A stretch of DNA of 64,000 nt from Micromonospora pisi (GTDB taxonomy: Bacteria > Actinomycetota > Actinomycetes > Mycobacteriales > Micromonosporaceae), in NCBI RefSeq assembly GCF_003633685.1, contig NZ_RBKT01000001.1, positions 5,022,001 to 5,086,000 of the forward strand, read 5' to 3'. This document shows positions 49,614 through 57,064 of the stretch, piece after piece. The stretch's first letter is position 1; each line of letters opens with the position of its first letter. The notes below the pieces were generated by a model. It had not been told where the DNA came from, did not search any database, and saw nothing but the letters and a program-made list of their open reading frames with translations. The translations under genes and the position numbers were made by a program.

Positions 49614-50722
49614 CCGGGCGCCGGGCCCGGTGGGACCAGTGCCCGTAGTCCGAGTCGGAGCGCGACCTCTCCCGCCAGCCAGCTCATCCCGAAGTTGTCG
49701 GCTGCCAGTCCGGCACGGGCGACCTCGGACCAGTCGTCCCGGTCGAGCAGAGACAGATAGCCGTCGCGGATCCGTTCCCGGTCGCCGGGTGGCCAGGTGA
49801 GTTCCTCCCCGGCCCGATCCAGGTAGTCGGCGAGCCGGGCGTTGACGAAGTAACGCTCCACCGTCGCCGCCAGCGGGCGGGCATGGCCGAGGTGCGCTTC
49901 GAGTACGACCCGAGCGGGCGGATAGTGCGCGAGGGTGAGCCCCATGCCGTCGCTTTCCGCCATGGTCGCCAGCAGTCTGCCGGTGTGGTCGACCAGTTCG
50001 CTGTCGGTGTCGACCCTGGTGATCGCCTCGTGCAGGTGTGCGACCGTGGCGACCTTGCCCGCGAAGTAGCGGTTGAGGAAGTCGCCGTCGCAGGCCCGCC
50101 GCAGCAACCAGTCTCGGGCGAACGTGCCGCTGCGCGCGCAGAGGGAATCGACCACGTACACCCGGCCCCAGCCGGTGACCCGCTCGGCCAGCCACAGCAG
50201 CGCCTCGGTAGAGCCGGGCCGTCGTTCGAGCGCATGGACGGCGAGCGGCGCGAAGCCTCTCGACAACAATCCGATCGTCTGGATCAGCGGGATGTCGTCG
50301 TCTTCCCAGACGGACGCGAGCAGCGCCAGGCCGATGCTCGCCGCGTCCGGGTTGGCGGCGTGTCGGACCAGCCAGCGCCCGGTCTGCCGGACCCGCTGAT
50401 GGTCGACCCGGCGGGCGACAGCGGAGATGTGGTCGTTGGGGCGGCTCGGCACGTGGACGTGGTGGAAGGCGTCGACCAGGTCGGCCGGACGTGCGGACGC
50501 GCGGGCGAAGTGCGCGTCCAGGATGGCGGCGGCTCGCGCACCCTTGCGGCGCTCGTCGGTCGACCACTCGGGATCGTCCTGCCAAAGACGGCGTCTGTCG
50601 CCCGGGTACGGTTCCCCGTTGCGGGGCAGTGGCCCGTCAGGGTGCGCGCGGTGCAGGCGCAGGGCGTGCTCGTACAGGGTGGTGGGGGGTCCGAGCTGCT
50701 CGGGCTCGGGCGTCGCGCTCAC
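49595..50722 (-). CDS. Hypothetical protein, 375 aa
   Basis: A helical protein with repeated units that recall HEAT-like helix pairs: RQTGRWLVRHAANPDAASIG, LLSRGFAPLAVHALERRPG, and DWLLRRACDGDFLNRYFAG. The N-terminal part has YEHALRLHRAHPDGPL and DDPEWSTDERRKGA. No signal or membrane span. GTG at 50722 (SATPEPEQLG) is the most likely start; the frame is open to 50920. It converges with the HxlR gene. Function unknown. Confidence 0.65.
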   Translation of the reverse strand: MSATPEPEQLGPPTTLYEHALRLHRAHPDGPLPRNGEPYPGDRRRLWQDDPEWSTDERRKGARAAAILDAHFARASARPADLVDAFHHVHVPSRPNDHISAVARRVDHQRVRQTGRWLVRHAANPDAASIGLALLASVWEDDDIPLIQTIGLLSRGFAPLAVHALERRPGSTEALLWLAERVTGWGRVYVVDSLCARSGTFARDWLLRRACDGDFLNRYFAGKVATVAHLHEAITRVDTDSELVDHTGRLLATMAESDGMGLTLAHYPPARVVLEAHLGHARPLAATVERYFVNARLADYLDRAGEELTWPPGDRERIRDGYLSLLDRDDWSEVARAGLAADNFGMSWLAGEVALRLGLRALVPPGPAPGHAPEV

Positions 50723-50927
50723 CGGCGGACGGAGGACTCGATTCTTCCGGTCATGCGCTGGATCATGGCACAGTGTCGAACGGCGCGGGGCGCCCGATGC
50801 GTGGAGTTCGTACGCGGAAATCGGGTGGCTACATGGTTTTCCATGTAGGAACTCGACGACTTGTATGGCCGCGACGGTGAAGGGTCCCGCGTCGGCTGTC
50901 TGGCCAGGCCACCCAACCACTGTTACT

Positions 50928-50963
50928 TATGTGTTTCGCCCACATAGCCCGTGGGTGACGTCA
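50928..50963 (+). promoter_or_regulatory. Candidate operator upstream of transporter operon
   Basis: TATGTG (50928-50933) and CACATA (50941-50946) form an inverted repeat with a 7-base spacer, followed by a perfect palindrome TGACGTCA (50956-50963). Both lie 57-92 bases before the solute-binding protein start; a TAGCGT at 50969 may be the -10 box. Confidence 0.4.
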
Positions 50964-51019
50964 CTCCTAGCGTGAGCCGACAAACAAGTTTCCCACTACT
51001 CCCTCACGTGGAGCCATAC

Positions 51020-52228
51020 ATGACGGTCCGGACCACCCGGCGGGCGCTTGTCGCCGCCGCGAGTTTGATGGCCGTGGCGCTCGCCGCCGCGGCATGTGGC
51101 AGCCCGCAGGAGACCGCCACCGGTGGCGGCGACTCCAACACCACCCCGGTCAAGGTCGGCCTGGTCTACTCCCAGTCCGGAGCGCTCGCCAGCTACGGCA
51201 AGCAGTACAAGGAAGGCTTCGAGGCCGGCCTCAAGTACGCGACCAAGGGCACCAACAAGATCGGCGACCGGCCGGTCGAGGTGACCGAGGTCGACGACGC
51301 CGGTGACCCGGCCAAGGCCGTCTCGGCGGCCAAGGACCTGATCGGCAAGGGCGTCAAGATCCTGGCCGGCTCGACCGCCTCCGGCGTGGCCCTCCAGGTC
51401 GCCCCGATCGCCGCCCAGAACAAGACCCTCTTCATCTCCGGCCCGGCCGCCACCGACGCGGTCACCGGAGTCAACAAGTACACGTTCCGCTCCGGGCGGC
51501 AGTCGTACCAGGACGTCGTCACCGCCAAGTCGTTCATCGGCGACGCGGCCGGCAAGAAGGTCGTCGTCTTCGCCCAGGACAGCGCGTTCGGCAAGAGCAA
51601 CGAGACGGCCGTACAGGCGGTCATCGGCGGCGCCGGAGCCACCGTGAGCAGCGTGCTCGCGCCGGCCAGCGCCACCGAGTTCACCCCGTTCGCCAGCCAG
51701 ATCAGCTCCGCCAAGCCCGACCTGCTCTTCGTCGCCTGGGCCGGCACCACCGCCCCGGCCATGTGGCAGACCCTCGACCAGCAGGGCGTACTCGCCTCCA
51801 CCACGGTCGTCACCGGGCTCGACATCCGCGCCTCCTGGCCCACCTTCGGCGCCGCCGGCACCAAGATCTCGTTCCTGTCGCACTTCTTCGACGGTGCGGT
51901 CGACAACGACGCCACCAAGGCGCTCAAGGCCGGTGTTCCCGGCGGCGTCCTCGACCTCTTCCACCCAGACGGCTTCACCGCCGCCCAGATGGTGGTCCGG
52001 GCCGCGACCGAGGGCGGCGACGACGTCGACAAGATGGTCACCGCCCTGGAGGGGTGGAGCTTCGACGGGGTCAAGGGCAAGAACACCGTCCGCGCCGCCG
52101 ACCACGCCCTGCTCCAGCCGATGTTCCAGGCCAAGCTGACCGGCACCGGTGACCAACTCAAGGCCGAACTTCAGAAGGCCCTGACCAGCGACGAGACGGC
52201 GCCGCCCGCGGTAGCCATGAAGGGCTGA
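51020..52228 (+). CDS. livK: Branched-chain amino-acid-type ABC transporter substrate-binding lipoprotein
   Basis: A lipoprotein signal (residues about 1-25) with lipobox LAAAACGS, then a periplasmic-binding type I fold: VKVGLVYSQSGALASYGKQY, AGSTASGVALQVAPIAAQ, FISGPAATDAVTGVNKYTFR and KTFHP-like late region (LDLFHPDGFTAAQMV). It captures a small amphipathic ligand, such as a branched-chain amino acid or urea-like compound, at the outer membrane face. ATG 51020 has GGAG upstream. First gene of a five-gene operon. Confidence 0.93.
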   Translation: MTVRTTRRALVAAASLMAVALAAAACGSPQETATGGGDSNTTPVKVGLVYSQSGALASYGKQYKEGFEAGLKYATKGTNKIGDRPVEVTEVDDAGDPAKAVSAAKDLIGKGVKILAGSTASGVALQVAPIAAQNKTLFISGPAATDAVTGVNKYTFRSGRQSYQDVVTAKSFIGDAAGKKVVVFAQDSAFGKSNETAVQAVIGGAGATVSSVLAPASATEFTPFASQISSAKPDLLFVAWAGTTAPAMWQTLDQQGVLASTTVVTGLDIRASWPTFGAAGTKISFLSHFFDGAVDNDATKALKAGVPGGVLDLFHPDGFTAAQMVVRAATEGGDDVDKMVTALEGWSFDGVKGKNTVRAADHALLQPMFQAKLTGTGDQLKAELQKALTSDETAPPAVAMKG

Positions 52229-52236
52229 GTGAAGTA

Positions 52237-52980
52237 GTGCTGGCCACCCGAGGCCTCAGTTGGCGAATCGGCGAAGTCGCCATCGTCGACAGCGTCACCT
52301 TCGACCTCGCGCCGGGAGAGTTCCTCGGCGTGATCGGACCGAACGGCGCGGGCAAGACGTCCCTGTTCAACCTGATTTCCGGCCTGCGGCGCCCGACCGA
52401 GGGCCAGGTGCTGCTGCACGGGCAGGACATCAGCGGGCTACCGCCACACCGGCGGGCCGGCCTCGGGCTCGGCCGTACCTTCCAGTCGTCCTCCGTCTTC
52501 GGGTCGCTGACCGTACGCGAGAACGTGCGTCTCGCCGTACAGGCGCATCGTGGCGGGTCGATGAAGCTGTGGCGGCGGGCGGCGGCCGACCGGGACGTGG
52601 CCGCCGCCGCCGACACGGCGCTCGACCGGGTCGGCCTCAGCCACCGGGGTACGGCACTCGCCGGCAACCTCGCCCACGGTGAGAAACGGAAACTCGAAAT
52701 CGCGCTCCTGCTCGCCGGGGAACCGAAGGTCATGCTCCTCGACGAGCCGATGGCCGGGGTCAGCGCGGAGGACGTACCGGAACTCGTCGCGGTGATCCGG
52801 TCGCTGACCGGGGACAGCGGCCGATCGGTGCTGATGGTCGAGCACCACATGGACGTGATCCTGGAGCTCGCCGACCGGATCGCGGTCATGCACCACGGCG
52901 CGCTGCTCGCCATCGACACCCCGGACACCGTGATGGCGAACGCCACCGTGCAAGAGGCGTACCTGGGGGAGTCCCTGTGA
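52237..52980 (+). CDS. livG: ABC transporter ATP-binding protein (LivG type)
   Basis: LivG-type ATPase: Walker A GVIGPNGAGKTSLFNLISG, the LivG-specific GLGRTFQSSSVFGSLTV, signature LAHGEKRKLEIALLLAGEPK (LAHG in place of LSGG), Walker B VMLLDEPMAGVS, and a late VEHHMDVILELADRI with the switch histidine. It couples ATP hydrolysis to uptake of the ligand held by the first-gene product. GTG start eight bases after the previous stop; GTGA overlap with the next gene. Confidence 0.94.
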   Translation: MLATRGLSWRIGEVAIVDSVTFDLAPGEFLGVIGPNGAGKTSLFNLISGLRRPTEGQVLLHGQDISGLPPHRRAGLGLGRTFQSSSVFGSLTVRENVRLAVQAHRGGSMKLWRRAAADRDVAAAADTALDRVGLSHRGTALAGNLAHGEKRKLEIALLLAGEPKVMLLDEPMAGVSAEDVPELVAVIRSLTGDSGRSVLMVEHHMDVILELADRIAVMHHGALLAIDTPDTVMANATVQEAYLGESL

Positions 52981-53708
52981 GTACAGAACCGATTCTGACC
53001 GTCGAGGACCTGTCGGTGCGGATCGCCGGGCTGCACATCCTCCAGGGCGTCTCCTTCACCGTCGCGCCGACCGGGGTCACCGTGCTGCTCGGACGCAACG
53101 GCGTCGGCAAGACCACCACCCTGCGCGCCATCATCGGCCTCACCCCGCGCAACGGCGAGGTACGCGGCGCCATCCGTACCGGCGGGCGCAGCCTCACCGG
53201 ACAGCCGACACACAAGCTGGTCCGGGGCGGGCTCGGATACGTACCCGAGGACCGGTGCGTCTTCGCCGGCCTCACCGTCGCCGAGAACCTGCGCCTCGCC
53301 GAACAGCGCGGCACCGCCCCGGCGTACGACAAGGTCTACGAACTCTTCCCGGAGCTGGACCGGCGCGGACGCCAACGGGCCGGCTCACTCTCCGGTGGCC
53401 AGCAGCAGATGCTCGCCATCGGCCGGGTCCTGCTCAACGACAACCGGCTGCTGCTGGTCGACGAGCCGACCAAGGGACTCGCCCCGAAGGTCGTCACCGA
53501 GGTCGCCGAGGTGCTCGAACGGGTCGCGGTCACCGTGCCGGTGCTGCTCGTCGAGCAGAACCTCGCCGTCGTACGCCGACTCGCCCAGGCCGCGATCGTG
53601 CTCGACGCCGGACGGGTCGCCTGGACCGGCGACGCCCGGCAACTACTGGAGGAGCCGGCGCTGACGAAGTCCCTGCTCGGAGTCGGATCGTCGGGGGTGC
53701 ACGCCTGA
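52977..53708 (+). CDS. livF: ABC transporter ATP-binding protein (LivF type)
   Basis: Second ATPase: Walker A LLGRNGVGKTTTLRAIIGL, GLGYVPEDRCVFAGLTVAEN (LivF hallmark), signature AGSLSGGQQQMLAIGRVLL, Walker B LLLVDEPTKGLAPKVV and LLVEQNLAVVRRLA. It pairs with the LivG-type ATPase under the two permeases. Overlaps both neighbours (4 and 1 bases). Confidence 0.95.
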   Translation: MSTEPILTVEDLSVRIAGLHILQGVSFTVAPTGVTVLLGRNGVGKTTTLRAIIGLTPRNGEVRGAIRTGGRSLTGQPTHKLVRGGLGYVPEDRCVFAGLTVAENLRLAEQRGTAPAYDKVYELFPELDRRGRQRAGSLSGGQQQMLAIGRVLLNDNRLLLVDEPTKGLAPKVVTEVAEVLERVAVTVPVLLVEQNLAVVRRLAQAAIVLDAGRVAWTGDARQLLEEPALTKSLLGVGSSGVHA

Positions 53709-54598
53709 TGGGCACGATCGTGCTGTTGACGCTGACCGGGCTCGGCCTGGCCGCGTTGTACTTCCTCGTCGCCGCCGGGCTCTCCCTGGTGTTCGGCCTC
53801 GCCGACGTACTCAACTTCGCCCACGGGCTCTTCCTCTCCGTCGGCGCGTACGGCACCTGGTGGGCGGCGAACAACCTGCCCGGTGCCGGGCCGGGCGGAT
53901 TCGGCTTCGTGCTCGCGGTCGCCTTCGGAGTGGCCGCCGGGGCCCTGGTCGGGGCCCTGGTCGAACTCGTGATGATCCGGCCGCTCTACTCCCGCAACAT
54001 CGAACAGGTGCTGGTCACCGTCGGCCTCTCGCTCGCCGGGGTGGCCCTGCTCCAGGCATCCTGGGGAGCGGACCCGCGCGACTTTCCCCGTCCGGAGTGG
54101 AGCCGGCAGGTGAGTGTCGTGCTCGGCGCGAAGGTGCCGAACTCGATCCTGCTGCTGATCGTCGCCGCCGTCGTGGTCCTCGCCCTGCTCCTCGGTTTCC
54201 TCCGCTACACCCGCTACGGCCTGATCATCCGGGCCGGGGTGGAGAACCGGGAGATGGTCACCGCGCTCGGCATCGACGTACGCAAGGCGTTCACCCTGGT
54301 CTTCGTCATAGGTGGGGCGGTCGCCGCGCTCGCCGGGGGACTCGGCGGCGTCTACTACGGCTCGGTCTCCCCCAGCCAGGGCGGTTCGCTGCTCATCTTC
54401 GCCTTCATCGTCGTGGTGATCGGCGGAATGGGTTCGGTGGTCGGCTCCGCGTACGCGGCGGTCGTCGTCGGGCTGTTGCAGCAGTTCGTCAACTACTACG
54501 GCACCTCGGGCGCCGGTGACCTCTGCGTCGTCGCCCTGCTCGCGGCGGTGCTGCTGCTCCGCCCACAGGGCATCGCCGGAAAGGCGGTAACGGCATGA
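53708..54598 (+). CDS. livH: ABC transporter permease (LivH type)
   Basis: About eight membrane helices and the LivH pattern: LYFLVAAGLSLVFGLADVLNF AHG near the N-terminus, MIRPLYSRNIEQVLVTVGLS, RAGVENREMVTALGIDVRKA (the coupling loop that contacts the ATPases) and LIFAFIVVVIGGMGSVVGSA. The ATG overlaps the livF stop by one base (TGATG). Its stop overlaps the start of a 26-codon ORF. Confidence 0.94.
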   Translation: MGTIVLLTLTGLGLAALYFLVAAGLSLVFGLADVLNFAHGLFLSVGAYGTWWAANNLPGAGPGGFGFVLAVAFGVAAGALVGALVELVMIRPLYSRNIEQVLVTVGLSLAGVALLQASWGADPRDFPRPEWSRQVSVVLGAKVPNSILLLIVAAVVVLALLLGFLRYTRYGLIIRAGVENREMVTALGIDVRKAFTLVFVIGGAVAALAGGLGGVYYGSVSPSQGGSLLIFAFIVVVIGGMGSVVGSAYAAVVVGLLQQFVNYYGTSGAGDLCVVALLAAVLLLRPQGIAGKAVTA

Positions 54599-54675
54599 CC
54601 GAGCGCAGCGAGGTCATCAACTGGCTCAGTCCCGTAAGGCATGCCGGTGACGAGCGAAGCGAGGAGACGGCATGA
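54595..54675 (+). CDS. 26-codon coupling ORF between livH and livM
   Basis: The ATG overlaps the livH stop (ATGA) and the stop overlaps the livM ATG (again ATGA). The frame encodes MTERSEVINWLSPVRHAGDE and six more residues. The 15 bases ACGGCATGACCGAGC recur at each junction, 78 bases apart, so the interval is best seen as a duplicated or inserted segment carrying GAGCGCAGCGAGG and GAGCGAAGCGAGG. Its role would be to keep ribosomes flowing into livM. Confidence 0.5.
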   Translation: MTERSEVINWLSPVRHAGDERSEETA

Positions 54676-55793
54676 CCGAGCTGAAGACTCCTCCAGCCGA
54701 GGCGAAAGCCGCCGACGTGCCGGCGCAGCCGGGGCGCCGGAGCTGGTACGCCGTGATCCGGCCCTGGTTGCCGCTGGTGGCGCTGCTGATCTTCGCCATC
54801 CTGCCGTACTCGACGGTGTCGCTGCCGGGGATCTTCGACGGGCCGCTCAACTCGCCCGGCACCCTGCAACTGCTCGCCATCTGCCTCGTCTTCGGCGGGC
54901 TCGCCGCCGGCTACGACCTGCTCTTCGGGCGTACCGGCATGCTCTCCTTCGGGCACGCGCTCTACTTCGCCGCCGGGGTGTACGGCACCGACATCCTGGT
55001 CACCAAGGGCGGCCTGCCACTCTGGCAGGCGGCGCTGCTGACCCTCGTCGGCGGCGCCATCCTGGCCGCCCTGCTCGGCGCGGTCGCGCTGCGTACGGCC
55101 GGGATCGCCTTCGCCATGGTGACGCTCGCCTTCGCCCAGGTCGGCGCGACCCTGGTGGCGCTGGACTTCCAGGGCCTGACCGGTGGCGAGGAAGGACTGC
55201 CGCTGGACGTGTCCGGGCTGCCGGAGAGCCTGGTCGGGGTGGCGAACACGGTCAACCTCTACTGGTTGGCGCTCGCGTACCTGGCCCTGGTCGTCTTCGT
55301 GGTCGCCCGGGTCGCCGCCTCGCCGACCGGGCGGGTGCTCGCCGGGCTCCGCGACGACGAGCGGCGGATCGGGGTGCTCGGGCTGGACCCGTACCGGTTC
55401 AAGCTGGTCGCGTTCACCCTCTCCGGCAGCCTCGCCACCGCCGGTGGGGTGATCTACTGCCTGCTCGTCGGTGGCGCGTCGCCGCACATCACCTCCTCCG
55501 AGCTGACCTTGTCGCTGCTGGTCATGGTGGTGCTCGGCGGACCCGGTACGCGGTGGGGACCGGTCCTCGGCGGCATCCTCTACATGTACCTCGACCACCG
55601 GCTCACCGACTTCGGCTCCTCGGCGGCGGTGGACTCGCTTCCCGGTGTGCTGAGTGGGCCGCTCTCCCAGCCGCTCTTCGTCCTCGGCACCGTCTTCATC
55701 CTCGCGGTCTACTTCTTCCCCGGTGGCCTGGCCAGCCTCAGCAGCCGGATCGCCCCGATCCGGCGTCTCTTCCCGGCCCGTCCGCCCAGGTGA
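54672..55793 (+). CDS. livM: ABC transporter permease (LivM type)
   Basis: About ten membrane helices. LivM features: AAGYDLLFGRTGMLSFGHAL (the conserved GxxSxGHA region), GIAFAMVTLAFAQVGATLVA, GLRDDERRIGVLGLDPYRFK (coupling loop) and VMVVLGGPGTRWGPVLGG. The soluble N-terminus (TPPAEAKAADVPAQPGRR) is unusually long. Last gene of the transporter operon, coupled by the 26-codon ORF to livH. Confidence 0.93.
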   Translation: MTELKTPPAEAKAADVPAQPGRRSWYAVIRPWLPLVALLIFAILPYSTVSLPGIFDGPLNSPGTLQLLAICLVFGGLAAGYDLLFGRTGMLSFGHALYFAAGVYGTDILVTKGGLPLWQAALLTLVGGAILAALLGAVALRTAGIAFAMVTLAFAQVGATLVALDFQGLTGGEEGLPLDVSGLPESLVGVANTVNLYWLALAYLALVVFVVARVAASPTGRVLAGLRDDERRIGVLGLDPYRFKLVAFTLSGSLATAGGVIYCLLVGGASPHITSSELTLSLLVMVVLGGPGTRWGPVLGGILYMYLDHRLTDFGSSAAVDSLPGVLSGPLSQPLFVLGTVFILAVYFFPGGLASLSSRIAPIRRLFPARPPR

Positions 55794-55851
55794 CCGGTGT
55801 GGCGGTGACGGACCCCCGTGCGTCCGTCACCGCCACACCGACCCGCCGGGA

Positions 55852-56682
55852 TCAGCCGTTGAGGATCTCGTACGCCGCCGCCGGTGCGGAGACCGTGTCA
55901 GCCGGAACGGCCACCGCCGGCGCCTTGCCGTAGTCGCGGATGGTGACGCTGTAGTCGTACGCCTTCGTCTTGCCCACGGTGGGCACGTGGACGACAAACG
56001 AGGTGAGTCGCCTCTCCGCGTCGACGGTCGCCTCGAACGGCAGCTTCTTCGCCGCGTCCCCGATCCCGGCGATGGTCTCCTCGCTGAGTACGTCAGTCGC
56101 CGCCGGGCCGCTCAGGTCGATGGTCCCGCTGTACTTTCCGGAGCCGCCCTGCGTGATGGTCGTGTTCGCCACCACCGGCTTCAGCCCGGCCACGTCGGCG
56201 CTCTCGTACGTGGTCGGCAGGCTGTCGTCGCCGGTCAGCTTCGCCGGATCCAGCTTCATCCACTTGGTCGGCAGCTTCGGCAGGCCGGTCAGCCCCTTGG
56301 TCTCGGTGAAGGTGATCTTCGTCCAGGTCTGCTGGTCGACGGTCAGGTACGCCATGTGCATGGTGAACCCCAGCTCGGGCTCCTTGTACGACAACCGCAG
56401 GTGTACGCCCTTGGACTTCGGCGCCACCTCACCGGTGATCGTCGTCTCCCAGTCCTTGATGGTGTAACTGAAGCCGGGCCGGGTCTCGTTCGGCAGCGCC
56501 GCGAGCAGTGTCTCCTTGGGGTTCGGCGCCGCCGACGTCGCCGCGGGCGCCGCCCACTGCGCCGAGCCGGCGGTGTCCTGCCCGCAGCCGGCCAGCGTGC
56601 CGGTGATGGCGGCGAGTGCGGCAGCGGTGACGGTCGCTCGCCGGAAGGTATTGATCGTGGTGGTGCGTCGCCGCATGTCCAT
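55852..56682 (-). CDS. Secreted lipoprotein (LppX/LprG-like), 276 aa
   Basis: Signal peptide with lipobox LAGCGQ (Cys at about residue 33). The mature protein is a curved beta sheet with helices: FSYTIKDWETTITGEVAPK, KLPTKWMKLDPAKLTGDD, KYSGTIDLSGPAATDVLSEE, and PFEATVDAERRLTSFVVHVP. The pattern recalls LppX_LprAFG proteins that carry lipids, but the match is from memory. It converges with the transporter operon. Confidence 0.72.
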   Translation of the reverse strand: MDMRRRTTTINTFRRATVTAAALAAITGTLAGCGQDTAGSAQWAAPAATSAAPNPKETLLAALPNETRPGFSYTIKDWETTITGEVAPKSKGVHLRLSYKEPELGFTMHMAYLTVDQQTWTKITFTETKGLTGLPKLPTKWMKLDPAKLTGDDSLPTTYESADVAGLKPVVANTTITQGGSGKYSGTIDLSGPAATDVLSEETIAGIGDAAKKLPFEATVDAERRLTSFVVHVPTVGKTKAYDYSVTIRDYGKAPAVAVPADTVSAPAAAYEILNG

Positions 56683-57064
56683 CTTTTCTGAAGTAGGGGT
56701 GAGAGATCGTTGTCAAACGGGAACTGCCCGATCCTTAGTGTTGATCATGAAGATACCGACGCAATCCGTCGACTGTGGATGCACCAAGTTCATGATCGAC
56801 CGATGGGTCCGGGGGATCAGGGTTGGAGGCGGGGGTAGAGCTCGGCCGGGGCGGGGAGCGAGTCGGCCTGGTCCGGCACCACCACCGTCGGCGCGGTTGG
56901 CGTCAGCGGGTCTGAGATCGTCGTCACATCCTGCCGGATCACCGTTCGGTGGACGGTCGGCTCCTTCGGTCGGCCACCCATGTGGTCGGCGCGTCGGTGA
57001 CGTTCCGGCGGCGGCTGGCGGCGGGATTGCCGGAAACGTCCGTCGGCGCTGGTAGAAATGCCGG
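56683..57064. other. Gene-free stretch between lipoprotein and recQ
   Basis: The only feature is the inverted repeat at 56741-56799. The two divergent genes must have their promoters here; TAGAAA ending eight bases before the recQ GTG is a possible -10 box. Confidence 0.45.
56741..56799. repeat. Inverted repeat of about 60 bases with inner hairpin
   Basis: Arms TTGATCATGAA (56741-56751) and TTCATGATCGA (56789-56799) differ at one base plus end, and CGACG-CAATC-CGTCG (56757-56771) forms a second hairpin inside. I recall similar TGATCATGAA-flanked repeats scattered in Micromonospora genomes. Confidence 0.5.
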
